Under the pieces are notes generated by a model. It saw only the letters and a list, made by a program, of their open reading frames with translations, was not told the DNA's origin and did not search any database. This document shows, piece after piece, positions 42,850-51,868 of a DNA stretch of 64,000 bases. The stretch's first letter is position 1. Each line of letters opens with the position of its first letter. The translations under genes and the position numbers were made by a program. This DNA is from PALSA-243 sp963743705 (lineage in GTDB: Bacteria; Acidobacteriota; Terriglobia; Bryobacterales; Bryobacteraceae): assembly GCA_963743705.1 (NCBI GenBank), contig CAVUQS010000018.1:62001-126000 (forward strand), written 5' to 3'.

Positions 42850-43165
42850 TTTGTTTTCTCCTTGGATCCTGTCTTTTCCTGGCGGCATGGGCGCACTTGG
42901 ACAGAATCAGTTACGACCCGTTTGAGCGGACTATATGGCGGGCGTCTCGCGCACTCAACGGAATACACGGTGTTGCACGGTGTAGACGCCCTCTGAACGG
43001 GCGTTTGCAAGGCCCACTCGGGATTTACCCCATCCAGCGTTTCGATTGTTCGAAGGCGCAAGTTTGACAATCGCGTCCCGGGCATTTCCCATGCGGCGAG
43101 CCTTGCATTTCACCTGGATAAGGAGCAGAATCGGAGGAAGAAAAATAGGGGAGACCGGGGGTTCC
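42850..43165. promoter_or_regulatory. Divergent regulatory region with direct repeats and a hairpin
   Basis: This 316-base gap separates the TonB operon from the regulator at 43166. CACGGTGT occurs at 42966-42973 and again at 42976-42983, exactly one helical turn apart; the first copy lies in the palindrome ACAC-G-GTGT. Directly after it, ACGCCC (42986-42991) and GGGCGT (42999-43004) form a 6-bp stem with a 7-base loop. A related ACACCGT (reverse complement ACGGTGT) occurs at 44465-44471, before the isomerase gene. These look like operator sites; the binding factor is unknown. Confidence 0.45.
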
Positions 43166-44458
43166 ATGTCGAAGGCCGTTTCCGGCTTGCAAGAAATTGT
43201 TTCTAACGGCGACCGCCACCCACAGCCAGATGAAATCCGACGCCAACTTCGTAACGTACTGGCGAGTTCGGTATTTCACGGGAGTAAACGCTGCCAGCAA
43301 TTCCTGGAATACGTTTGCGAGCGATCGCTAGCGGGCGCGGGAAGTACCCTCAAGGAACGAACCATCGCGGTCGAAGTTTTCGGCCGGCAACCGCAAATCG
43401 ATCTCGGCGAGGATACGATTGTGCGCGTCGGCGCGCGCGAAGTGCGTAAACGCCTTGCGCAATACTATGTGACGCCGGAAGGCGCCGCCGCGGAAATCCG
43501 CATCGATTTACCCTCCGGATGTTACGCGCCCGAATTCCGTTACGTAACCGCGGCGCCCGAAAAAGAGCCCGTGCCTACGCCTCCTGCAGTTGAGCCGAGG
43601 CGCAAAACCAACCGTAAAGTGATTCTTGCCGTGGGGGTTCTGGCGGCTGCCGCGGCCGCTTTCGCGGCCATCAGGCTGACGGCCCCCAGCCCGAACATGG
43701 AAGCGTTTGAGGGCTTCTGGAAGCCTGTCTTCCGCGCGCAAGAGCCGTTGCTGATCGCGATGGCCCACCCCATTGTGTATCACCCATCGGGGCGCGCTCT
43801 GCGTCTCAGCGAAAAGAATCTGCCGGCGCAGGAAATTCCGCTGCAGCGCGCCATCCAGGTCGCGCCCGGCGAGCTGAACGGCGGCGATATGGTGCCGGTA
43901 TTCAATCAGTATGTCGGCTTCGGCGATATGATCGCCGCCAACGAAGTTTCGGCGATGCTGGCGCGCAAGGGCCGCACCGTACGGGTACGCATGGCGAGCG
44001 GCGTCGAGTTCGCCGATTTGCGCAATACACAGACTTTTCTGATCGGCTCCGTCACCAACCGTTGGACAATGCAACTGCAGCAGGGCTGGCGCTTCCGCGT
44101 GAATTGGACGCCTGGAACGCGCACCGAGTTCATCGATACGCAAGCCACGTCCAAAGCCGCGGGCGGCGGACATTGGGCGGTGGTGGCAAGCGACGATGGC
44201 TCGACGCCGGATGACTACATACTGATCTGCCGCGTCTTCAGCAAATCCACGGGCGGGTTGATCCTCGCGGCCGCCGGGTTGAAACAGTTCGGCACCGAAG
44301 CGGCGGGCCGTCTGCTGGCCGATCCCGAACAGCTTGGGGCCATCCTGCGAAAGCTGCCCAAGGGATGGGAAGGCAAGAATCTCCAGGTGGTGCTGCACGC
44401 GCCCGTGATCGGCAACACGCCCGCGCAACCGGACGTGGTTGCATCCTACGTCTGGTAG
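43166..44458 (+). CDS. Membrane regulator sharing the N-terminal domain of the 13152 protein
   Basis: A 430-residue protein from ATG 43166. Residues 15-120 match the first domain of the gene at 13152-14921 (KRCQQFLEYVCERSLAG, LKERTIAVEVFGRQPQID, DTIVRVGAREVRKRLAQYY, LPSGCYAPEF). One membrane helix follows (VILAVGVLAAAAAAFAAI), but the outer part is unrelated: about 270 residues ending LKQFGTEAAGRLLADPEQLG with no TPR. It resembles proteins with a cytoplasmic signalling domain and a periplasmic sensor. Divergent from the TonB/GMC operon, so it may control that operon (inference). Confidence 0.7.
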   Translation: MSKAVSGLQEIVSNGDRHPQPDEIRRQLRNVLASSVFHGSKRCQQFLEYVCERSLAGAGSTLKERTIAVEVFGRQPQIDLGEDTIVRVGAREVRKRLAQYYVTPEGAAAEIRIDLPSGCYAPEFRYVTAAPEKEPVPTPPAVEPRRKTNRKVILAVGVLAAAAAAFAAIRLTAPSPNMEAFEGFWKPVFRAQEPLLIAMAHPIVYHPSGRALRLSEKNLPAQEIPLQRAIQVAPGELNGGDMVPVFNQYVGFGDMIAANEVSAMLARKGRTVRVRMASGVEFADLRNTQTFLIGSVTNRWTMQLQQGWRFRVNWTPGTRTEFIDTQATSKAAGGGHWAVVASDDGSTPDDYILICRVFSKSTGGLILAAAGLKQFGTEAAGRLLADPEQLGAILRKLPKGWEGKNLQVVLHAPVIGNTPAQPDVVASYVW

Positions 44459-44511
44459 GGTGACACACCGTAATACACGCGGAAGCCGAAGCCGGACTTG
44501 ATATAGTCGCA

Positions 44512-45360
44512 ATGATGATGGACACTCCGGTTTCACGCCGTTCGTTTCTTGCCGCATCGGCTGCCGCGTCGCTGGGCATTGGCGCCGCCGCTGGGAAAAA
44601 CATTCCGGTCGGCCTCGAACTCTATTCGGTTCGCGATGAGCTCGCGAAAGACGACATGGGAACGGTACGCGCCGTGGCGAAGATCGGCTACCAGGTGGTG
44701 GAATTCTACGCGCCCTACTACAACTGGACTCCCGATCACGCGCGCGAAATGCGCAAGCTCATGGACGATCTCGGCATTCGTTGCCGCTCCACTCATAACG
44801 ACATCCGGAATTACACTCCGGAAGCGCTGCCGAAGGCGGCGGAGCTGAATAATATTCTGGGCTCGCAGTATCTGGTGCTGGCATCGGCGCCGCGCGTGAG
44901 CACGCTAGACGGCTGGCGGAAAGTCGCGGACCAGCTCACCGATTTTTCGCAAAGGCTGAAGCCCAACGGCCTGCGCACGGGTTATCACAACCACCAGACC
45001 GAATTCACGCCGATCGAAGGCAAGCGGCCAATGGAAATACTAGCCGCGAATACGCCGCCTGAGGTGATGTTGCAATTCGACGTGGGCACTTGCGTCGAAA
45101 TGGGCTCCGACCCGGTGGCATGGATTCGCGCGAACCCCGGCCGCATCCGCAGCCTCCATTGCAAGGATTGGGCGCCAGGGCCGGACAAAGGCTACCGCGT
45201 GCTGTTCGGCGAAGGCGACGCGCCGTGGAAAGCAATCTTCGACGCCGCCGAGTCGGTGGGCGGCGTCGAATACTACCTGATCGAACAGGAAGGCAGCCGC
45301 TTCTCCGCCATGGAAACGGCGCAACGCTGCCTTGACGCCTGGAAGAAGATCAAGATGTAG
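44512..45360 (+). CDS. Sugar phosphate isomerase/epimerase, TIM-barrel, Tat-exported
   Basis: A 282-residue xylose-isomerase-like TIM-barrel protein with a Tat signal (VSRRSFLAASAAASLGIGAAAG). Barrel motifs: VGLELYSVRDELA, GYQVVEFYAPYYNW, TGYHNHQTEF, MLQFDVGTCVEMG, RSLHCKDWAPGPDKG and YYLIEQEGSR, with the E/H/D metal ligands expected. Substrate unknown; export suggests action on sugar intermediates in the periplasm, which fits the neighbouring dehydrogenase operon. It begins 53 bases after the regulator gene. Confidence 0.87.
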   Translation: MMMDTPVSRRSFLAASAAASLGIGAAAGKNIPVGLELYSVRDELAKDDMGTVRAVAKIGYQVVEFYAPYYNWTPDHAREMRKLMDDLGIRCRSTHNDIRNYTPEALPKAAELNNILGSQYLVLASAPRVSTLDGWRKVADQLTDFSQRLKPNGLRTGYHNHQTEFTPIEGKRPMEILAANTPPEVMLQFDVGTCVEMGSDPVAWIRANPGRIRSLHCKDWAPGPDKGYRVLFGEGDAPWKAIFDAAESVGGVEYYLIEQEGSRFSAMETAQRCLDAWKKIKM

Positions 45361-45370
45361 CGGAAGCGAG

Positions 45371-46948
45371 TTATTTTCCGGCGGCGGTTTTGCGCGCCCG
45401 CACTGGCTTGGTGGAAGCGGCGACGGGAAGCGCCTTCACCAAATTCCCGCCATTGGGCGACCCGAGGCCGGACGCTGCATCCCAGCCGGGCACGGCGGAA
45501 AATGCGCCGTTCGAACCCTGCGTAATATCCTGAAACGCCTTCGCGGAAGCCGGCAGCGCATAGATGAGCGGCTGCAAGAATCCGAGGGGCTTTCCGCGCT
45601 TCTGATTGAGCAACGCGATCAGCCCGCTCCACAACGGCGCCACGGCGCTGGTGCCGCCGATGACCAACGATTGGCCATCCACCAGCACGTTATAGCCTGT
45701 TTGCGGATCGGCGTCGCCCGAAACATCCGGAACGCCGCGGCCGCCTCCGGTTGGCGCCTTGATATTGGCCGCTGTTTGATACGAGGGCTCGGCGAACTGT
45801 ACGCTGAATCCGCCGCCGGTGGCGCCACCCTGCGCGCCATCGTTCCACACGCCCTCGCTGGCAATCTTGCCGTTGGCGCCGTGCAGACTGGTGCCGCCGC
45901 ACGCCAGAATATGGGGGCTGGAAGCAGGGAAATCCACGTGATTCTTGCCGTCAGTCACGCCATCGTCCGAGCCGTTATCGCCCGACGCGGCGCAGATCGT
46001 GACGCCCAACGCAGCCGCATCCTGCGCGGCGGTATCGAAGGCGTTCATCTGGGCGGCCGTCCACGTCGATTCCGGGCCGCCCCAACTGATGGAAATCACC
46101 GATGGCTTGTTCGTCGTGTCGTGAATCGCGGTGGTCAGCGCGTCCTGAAATCCCTGCGAGGTATTGGGCGCAAAATAGACCACAATCTTCGCTCCCGGCG
46201 CGACGGAGCCAGCCACTTCGATATCGAGAAGCACTTCGCCATCGGCGCTATCGGCGGTGGTCGGCGCGTTTTTCGCCTTGTCCACCAAGACCGCCGTGAC
46301 GGTTGGCTGCTTGACGCCTTCGGATGAGAAGTACTTCTGCAGATCGGCGGCTTTATATCCGCCGCCCAGTTCCAAAATCCCGATGGCTTGCCCGGCGCCG
46401 GTCAGGCCAGTCGGAAACTGATAGAGCGCCGCCACCTGCACGGGCGTGTAGGAAATCGCCTGCGCCGCGTTGGGCGCGGTTATGTCCAAAATCCGAAAGT
46501 GAGCTTTCGCCTGCGGCCGGCTGTCCAAACCTAGAACGGCCTGCACGGAGCCCGCGATGTCCGTGGGGAGGTGGATATCGCCCATGCACGCGCGATAGGG
46601 ACGACCCTGATATTCGTACTTATCGAACTTCACGCTGAAGGCGCGGGTCATATCGGCCACGGAACCTTTCAGCTTGATCGTCCGCCGCGCCAGCGACACC
46701 TGGCCCACGGTGAGATTATTCTGTTTGGCGAACTCTTTCACCTGCCGGACCGCCGCCGGATCGGGTCCGTATTTCGCCGCGAATTCCTCGCGCGAAACCA
46801 CTGCGCCGCCGTCGGTGGGAATGGGCACCGGGGTCTTGGGTTTCAAGATGACCGAAACTTCGATCGTTTCATTTTTCGGCTGCGTGCCGACGCGGCTCCC
46901 GACGGGATGCCGCATACTGCCGGGGAGCGGGATCTTTTTCTTGGCCAT
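45371..46948 (-). CDS. S53 (sedolisin/kumamolisin-type) serine-carboxyl peptidase
   Basis: A 525-residue zymogen. Residues about 25-145 are the pro-kumamolisin activation domain; the catalytic domain follows. The active-site residues are E238 and D242 (GEVLLDIEVAG, the spacing of sedolisin E80/D84), the oxyanion aspartate in ASGDNGSDDG, and S434 in GGTSAVAPLWSG. These enzymes degrade proteins at acidic pH outside the cell. The N-terminus (MAKKKIPLPGSM) is not a typical signal peptide, so the export route is unclear. Confidence 0.9.
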   Translation of the reverse strand: MAKKKIPLPGSMRHPVGSRVGTQPKNETIEVSVILKPKTPVPIPTDGGAVVSREEFAAKYGPDPAAVRQVKEFAKQNNLTVGQVSLARRTIKLKGSVADMTRAFSVKFDKYEYQGRPYRACMGDIHLPTDIAGSVQAVLGLDSRPQAKAHFRILDITAPNAAQAISYTPVQVAALYQFPTGLTGAGQAIGILELGGGYKAADLQKYFSSEGVKQPTVTAVLVDKAKNAPTTADSADGEVLLDIEVAGSVAPGAKIVVYFAPNTSQGFQDALTTAIHDTTNKPSVISISWGGPESTWTAAQMNAFDTAAQDAAALGVTICAASGDNGSDDGVTDGKNHVDFPASSPHILACGGTSLHGANGKIASEGVWNDGAQGGATGGGFSVQFAEPSYQTAANIKAPTGGGRGVPDVSGDADPQTGYNVLVDGQSLVIGGTSAVAPLWSGLIALLNQKRGKPLGFLQPLIYALPASAKAFQDITQGSNGAFSAVPGWDAASGLGSPNGGNLVKALPVAASTKPVRARKTAAGK

Positions 46949-47081
46949 GGGGGTTTATCCGTTAGGTAAAATTGCGCGTTCTTGAGACTGCTGGGAAATA
47001 GTGTACGGGTTTTAGCGGAGGATAAATCCTCCTGGTACGGGGATTTTCTGGGGATTGTGCAATAAAGTCCAGTTAGAACGC

Positions 47082-47123
47082 AAAAAGCCCGCGATGAGGG
47101 AAACCTTATCCGTCCTCGCGGGC
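47082..47123 (-). terminator. Rho-independent terminator
   Basis: On the minus strand GCCCGCGA (47123-47116) pairs with TCGCGGGC (47094-47087) as a perfect 8-bp GC-rich stem with a 21-base loop, followed by TTTTT (47086-47082). It lies 28 bases after the stop of the S10 peptidase gene and ends that transcript. Confidence 0.8.
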
Positions 47124-47150
47124 CTGACTTACTGAAGCATTTGCGCGGTC

Positions 47151-48698
47151 TTACTTGGGCACCGCGCCCTGAACGAACTTCACCAGGTCGGCATGGTACT
47201 TCGCGGCCGCCGGCTGATCGATGTAGACCATGTGGCCGGATTCGTAGTACCCAAACGAGATGTTGTTCTTCTTGATTTCGTCGGACACTTTCAGATGGTT
47301 GATGGTCCATTCCACCGGATAGAAGGGGCAGGCGAAATCGTAATAGCCCATGCCGACGAACAGTTTCATGTGCGGATTCTTGGAGAACGCATTCTCCATG
47401 TTGACCACCGTGTTGTACTCGCCGGACCATGGCGGCGCGTTGCCGGCGACGTAATACAGGTTGTCGTTGGCATAGTTGAGGTCGTTGCGGATATACGCTT
47501 CGAAAGCCGTCAGGAAGCAGTTTTCGATGTTGGCGTTGCTGAAGTCGAAGCTGGTGTTGTTGGCGCCGCCATCGATCTGGTAGCCGGCGAAGCGCGAATC
47601 GAGGCGCGACGTCATCAAGTGCTGATCGCGCATCAGTTCGGTGCTAAACGGCCCCAGCGGAACGCGCAAATCGAGCGAATCGACGAAGCCCTTGGGGAGG
47701 CCCGTGAAGCGCGAGAAATCGGTGAGCGTCTTTTCGCGCTGCGCCTGTGTGGCGCGGGCGCCGTCGAACAGGTATTCGAGATATTCGCCGGAAGCGAAAT
47801 CGCGCGCCTGCTTGGCTATCTGGTCTACCGACAGCTTCTGCAGTTCGGGCGGCAGCTTCTTGTGATAATGCGCCGTCATGATTTCGGTCGGCAGGGTGCT
47901 CAACTGGCGCTGTTCGCCGGCGGCGGCGTTGGAATCGATCACCGCCGAGAGAAGCATGACGCCGTTGATCGGCATGTCATGGTCGGTGAGGTAGCCGGAA
48001 AGACCAGCGGCGCGCGTGGTGCCGTAGCTCTCGCCGCCGACGAAGATCGGCGAACCCCAGAGGTTGTACTGATTGAGGAAGCTGCGAATGAACTCGCCGA
48101 AAGCGGCAAGGTCGTTTTCCACGCCGCCGAAATCGGGCCCATAGCTTGGCTTATCCGGACGGCTGAAACCCGTGCCCATGGCGTCGATGAAGACCATGTC
48201 GCCGGTGTCGAGCAGGGTGTTCGGGTTATCGACGTAGGTGTAAGGCGGCGGAGGCGCTTCGCCGTTCGAGTTCAGCTTCACCATCTTCGGGCCGAAGGCG
48301 CCCATGTGCAGCCACACGCTAGCGGCGCCGGGGCCTCCGTTGAAGAGGAACCACACCGGCCGCTTGGATTTGTCGGAGACGCCGTTCTTCGAATAGTAGA
48401 CGTAGAACAGATGCCCTTGCGTCACCCCGGTGGTGGCTTGCTTGATGGGCATGAAACCCACGCGAGCCGTGTACTGGATGGTTTCCCCGTGCAGCGCAAT
48501 CTGATGCTGCGTGGCGATGGGCTCCGCCGGATACTTGATGGGCTGCATCTCTTCTTCGCCGTAATTGAAGCGATAGAAGTCGTTGGTCGCGCCCGCGCCG
48601 GCGCCGCGGCGTCCCTGCGCGAATGCGTTCATTCCCATCGCGGCGATGAGGATGAGGAACAGGCAAGACTTTGGATGAATCTCTCGGTACATTCTCAT
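47151..48698 (-). CDS. S10 family serine carboxypeptidase, catalytically intact
   Basis: A 515-residue exported enzyme (signal: CLFLILIAAMGMNAFAQG). The catalytic triad is complete: S224 in GGESYGT, D454 in GYYDFACPF and H489 in ESGHMVY. The oxyanion segment FNGGPGAASVWLH is canonical. S10 peptidases remove C-terminal residues, usually at acidic pH. It follows a paralogue, at 48721, by 22 bases; the pair are tandem duplicates. Confidence 0.92.
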   Translation of the reverse strand: MRMYREIHPKSCLFLILIAAMGMNAFAQGRRGAGAGATNDFYRFNYGEEEMQPIKYPAEPIATQHQIALHGETIQYTARVGFMPIKQATTGVTQGHLFYVYYSKNGVSDKSKRPVWFLFNGGPGAASVWLHMGAFGPKMVKLNSNGEAPPPPYTYVDNPNTLLDTGDMVFIDAMGTGFSRPDKPSYGPDFGGVENDLAAFGEFIRSFLNQYNLWGSPIFVGGESYGTTRAAGLSGYLTDHDMPINGVMLLSAVIDSNAAAGEQRQLSTLPTEIMTAHYHKKLPPELQKLSVDQIAKQARDFASGEYLEYLFDGARATQAQREKTLTDFSRFTGLPKGFVDSLDLRVPLGPFSTELMRDQHLMTSRLDSRFAGYQIDGGANNTSFDFSNANIENCFLTAFEAYIRNDLNYANDNLYYVAGNAPPWSGEYNTVVNMENAFSKNPHMKLFVGMGYYDFACPFYPVEWTINHLKVSDEIKKNNISFGYYESGHMVYIDQPAAAKYHADLVKFVQGAVPK

Positions 48699-48720
48699 GA
48701 CATTGCTCCTGTGTGCCCGG

Positions 48721-50397
48721 CTACTTCTGCGCCGGCGCCGATCCGCCGAGGAAGCTGGCGAGATCCCTCTGCAATTTGATCAGGCCTTTGTCGTCGCCAT
48801 AAGTCATTTGACCGCTTTCATATTGACTTACAGCGATGTTATGGGCCCGCACTTCCGGCGACACGCTCAAGTGCGCCAGGCTATAGTCAGTCGCGTAGAA
48901 CGGCGCGTTCAGGTCGAAGTAATTCTCGGCCACGAACAGGCGCAGCTTGGGGTTGCGCGCGAAAGCGCTGGCCAGGCTGGCATCGTCGTTCCCGGTGGAG
49001 GTGAACCCGGTGATGCCGCCGCTATTGAGGTAGAAGACGGTATCGCCGCCGTTGAAGGTCAACTCGCGCCGCAGGTAAGCTTCGTAGGCGTTCAGGAAGC
49101 CAGCGGAAAGAGCGCTGAGATTGAGATCGATGGGGTTCGGAACAGGGCCGCCGAAGCCGCCTCCGCCGCCCCCGCGTCCGCCGCCGCCCGCCGCGGGAGC
49201 AAAGCTGGCCACGCGCGCATCCGAACGCGCCATGGTGTGCCGCTGCTCGCGCAATAGCTCACTCGAAAAACGATCGAGGCTGACGCGCAGGTTGTTGCTC
49301 ACGATGAACTGCTTGGTGAGCCCGGTCAATCGCGAGAGGTCCGCAATCACCTTGGTGCGCTCTTCGGCGGTCATGCGGTCGCCCTTATAGAGCGCGTGCA
49401 GATATTCGCGCGCCGCGAACTGCCGCGCCTGCCCGGCGATCTGTTCCGAGCTCATCGCGTTCAATTCCGGCGTGAGCTTCTTGTGGGTCCACGCGGCCAT
49501 CACCAGACTCGGCAGCAGGTTGATGTATTGGGCGTCGCCCGCCAGAGCGTCGGCGCTGGGCGTCATCGAAAGCAGCGCCACGCCATGCACCAGCACGTTG
49601 CGCTCGATGAGATACGCAGCCAACCCGGCCGCGCGGCCGGTGCCAACATCTTCGCCCGCAAGGAACAGCGGCGAGGTTTTGCGATCGTTGGCGTTCACAT
49701 AATTACGAACGAACTCGCCCAGCGAAGCGATGTCGGCGGCCGTGTTCCAAAAGCTCGGCCCGCGATTGGGCGTTTCCGCGCGGCTGTAGGCAGTTCCGAC
49801 CGGATTGACGAACACCAGATCCGCCTGTCCGAGCAGCGTGCCAGGATTTTCAACCCATCCCGCTGCGCCTTCGCCCGACGCTTTCATCCGCTTCGGACCC
49901 AACCCGCCGAACTCCTGCCAGCTCGCCGCCACGCCAGGCGCGCCGCCGAGGAAAAATACGATCGGGCGCGATGCGGCGTCGGCGACGCCGTCCTTCGCGT
50001 ACGAAGTGTAGAAAATGTGCGCTTCCGTCTGACCCGTGGTCACATTGCGCAGGGGCATGTATCCCGCACGCGTCGTGTAAGCCAGCGCCGCGCCGTTGAC
50101 GGTGATCTTCTGGTGCGATTCGGCGGGCGGGCCATCGGAAATCGGTTTTCCGGCGGTCGCGGCCGTATCGTACTCGTAAAAATCGCTAGAGCCGCCGCCA
50201 GCCGCTCCACCGCCGCCCGCGCCCCGGCCGCCGCGTCCTGCTGCGTTGGCGGGCGCTCCTGCTGGTGGCGCTCCGTTCTGAGCGCCGGCTTGCGCCGCCG
50301 CTGCCCCTCGGCCATTCCGGCCGCCTTGTCCCCAGGCGGCAAATGCGCCGCCTGAAACGATTACCAATAGTATTTGTAGGTTACGTGTGTATCTCAT
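48721..50397 (-). CDS. S10-like pseudo-peptidase lacking catalytic Ser and His
   Basis: A 558-residue exported paralogue of the next gene, full length and without frame breaks. The triad positions read D250 (GEDVGT, aligned with S224 of the neighbour), D495 (NYFDLNAPF) and Q530 (ESGQMTY, aligned with H489). Both nucleophile and base are therefore lost, and the oxyanion segment is LGGAPGVAAS. A Gly/Ala-rich region (about 25-70) and a Gly-rich loop near 405-420 are additions. The intact frame implies a retained non-hydrolytic role, such as peptide binding or partner of the active copy. Confidence 0.88.
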   Translation of the reverse strand: MRYTRNLQILLVIVSGGAFAAWGQGGRNGRGAAAAQAGAQNGAPPAGAPANAAGRGGRGAGGGGAAGGGSSDFYEYDTAATAGKPISDGPPAESHQKITVNGAALAYTTRAGYMPLRNVTTGQTEAHIFYTSYAKDGVADAASRPIVFFLGGAPGVAASWQEFGGLGPKRMKASGEGAAGWVENPGTLLGQADLVFVNPVGTAYSRAETPNRGPSFWNTAADIASLGEFVRNYVNANDRKTSPLFLAGEDVGTGRAAGLAAYLIERNVLVHGVALLSMTPSADALAGDAQYINLLPSLVMAAWTHKKLTPELNAMSSEQIAGQARQFAAREYLHALYKGDRMTAEERTKVIADLSRLTGLTKQFIVSNNLRVSLDRFSSELLREQRHTMARSDARVASFAPAAGGGGRGGGGGGFGGPVPNPIDLNLSALSAGFLNAYEAYLRRELTFNGGDTVFYLNSGGITGFTSTGNDDASLASAFARNPKLRLFVAENYFDLNAPFYATDYSLAHLSVSPEVRAHNIAVSQYESGQMTYGDDKGLIKLQRDLASFLGGSAPAQK

Positions 50398-50451
50398 CTG
50401 AAGCCGCTTTCACGCATGATACACGAAATGCGGAGCAGTGCGCGGCGTATC

Positions 50452-50756
50452 TTACGAATCGCGTCCGCCGGCGATGGCGCCCACGATGAGAAACGGCTCT
50501 TTTCCGGTTGCGACTTCTTCCGGCAGGGGAGCATCTGGCGATTCGTGGGACAAATCCTGCTGGCACGCGAAGAAGCGCACGAAGGGGCGGCGCTGCTGCG
50601 TAATCTGATCGCGCAGGGCGCCGCGAAGCGCGGGATGTTGCGCTTCAAGCGCATCGAGCACGGAGCGTTGCGTGGCCTGCCCTTCCACCACAAGGTCTAC
50701 ATCGCCATTTAAACGCGCCAGGGTTCTCAGATAACCGGCAGCACAACGTGAATCAC
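50452..50756 (-). pseudogene. MoaD/ThiS-like sulfur carrier gene with a frameshift
   Basis: A GTG at 50756 overlaps the BNR gene stop and reads V-I-H-V-V-L-P-V-I-stop. In the neighbouring frame the gene continues LRTLARLNGDVDLVVEGQA, TQRSVLDALEAQHPALRG and FLIVGAIAGG, an ubiquitin-like MoaD/ThiS fold with a C-terminal Gly-Gly (followed here by RDS). Restoring one base between 50736 and 50730 joins the two halves into a normal-length protein of about 100 residues. MoaD homologues next to BNR proteins are common, so the gene is real; whether the break is biological or a sequencing error cannot be told. Confidence 0.7.
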
Positions 50757-51868
50757 GGCAGCGTTTGCACCTCGACGGAAAGCACCGCGGGCAGATCGTG
50801 CACGATCGGCTTCCATGCGTCGCCGCCATCCGCGGAGACGTAAACCTGGCCGCCGGTGGTTCCGAAATAGACGCCGCAGGAATCGAGCCGGTCGACCGCC
50901 ATGGCGTCGCGCAGCACGTTCACGTAGCAATCGCTTTGCGGCAGCCCGTTAGTAAGCGGTTCCCATTCATCGCCGCCTGTGCGGCTGCGGTAGACGCGCA
51001 ACTTGCCTTCGGGCGGATAGTGCTCGGAGTCGCTCTTAATCGGCACGACGTAGACCGTCTCGGGTTCGTGCGCATGAACGTCCATGGCGAATCCGAAATC
51101 GGTCGGAAGGTTGCCGCTGACTTCGCGCCACGAGTCGCCTGAGTTATCGCTGCGCATAACATCCCAATGCTTCTGCATGAAGAGCACATTGGGGCGGGAA
51201 GGATGCATCGCGATGCGGTGAACGCAGTGGCCCACCTCCGCGTTGGGCTCCGGAATAAATTGCGAGACTAATCCTCGATTAATCGGCTGCCAGGTAACGC
51301 CGCCATCGTCGGTGCGGAACGCACCCGCAGCCGAAATAGCAACGAAGATCCGTTGCGGATCGGTAGGATCGAGCAGAATCGTGTGCAGGCACATGCCGCC
51401 CGCGCCGGGTTGCCAGCGAGGACCGGAGCCATGCCCGCGCAGTCCCGGAAGCTCCTGCCAGGTTTGCGCGCCATCGGTGGTGCGGAAGATCGCAGCGTCT
51501 TCAACGCCCGCGTATACCGTATCGGGATCGGTCAGCGACGGTTCCAGATGCCAGACGCGCTTGAATTCCCACGGGTGTGGCGTGCCGTCATACCACTGGT
51601 GCGTGCCGGCGTCGCCTTCATACGCGAACTTATTGCCCACCACTTCCCAGGTGCTTCCGCCATCGTTGGAGCGCTGCATGATCTGCCCGGACCAGCCGCT
51701 CGATTGCGAAGCATAGAGCCGGTTCGGATCCGCAGGCGAGCCCTTCATGTGATAGATTTCCCATCCGCCAAAGTGCGGACCGCTGACTTCCCACTTTTCG
51801 CGCTTGCCATCCGAGTTCAAAATGAATGCGCCCTTGCGCGTGCCAACCAATACGCGTACTTTGCTCAT
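50753..51868 (-). CDS. BNR-repeat sialidase-like beta-propeller protein
   Basis: A 371-residue protein with no signal peptide. Asp-box type repeats are clear: RSNDGGSTWEV, RTTDGAQTWQEL, RTDDGGVTWQPI, RSDNSGDSWREV and VSADGGDAWKPI. The start KVRVLVGTRKGAFIL is that of a widespread cytosolic glycosyl-hydrolase-like family often coupled to a MoaD gene. No sialidase active-site residues can be assigned. It overlaps the HxlR gene upstream (ATGA) and the moaD-like gene downstream (GTGA), so the three are translationally coupled. Confidence 0.88.
   Translation of the reverse strand: MSKVRVLVGTRKGAFILNSDGKREKWEVSGPHFGGWEIYHMKGSPADPNRLYASQSSGWSGQIMQRSNDGGSTWEVVGNKFAYEGDAGTHQWYDGTPHPWEFKRVWHLEPSLTDPDTVYAGVEDAAIFRTTDGAQTWQELPGLRGHGSGPRWQPGAGGMCLHTILLDPTDPQRIFVAISAAGAFRTDDGGVTWQPINRGLVSQFIPEPNAEVGHCVHRIAMHPSRPNVLFMQKHWDVMRSDNSGDSWREVSGNLPTDFGFAMDVHAHEPETVYVVPIKSDSEHYPPEGKLRVYRSRTGGDEWEPLTNGLPQSDCYVNVLRDAMAVDRLDSCGVYFGTTGGQVYVSADGGDAWKPIVHDLPAVLSVEVQTLP

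Noticed and set aside
45371..46948. S53 peptidase as the leader protease of the lanthipeptide-like system
   Set aside because: It is 16 kb away in a separate transcript; S53 enzymes are usually nutritional proteases.
47193..48779. 528-codon plus-strand frame over the S10 peptidase
   Set aside because: Antisense shadow; the minus strand has the complete S10 triad.
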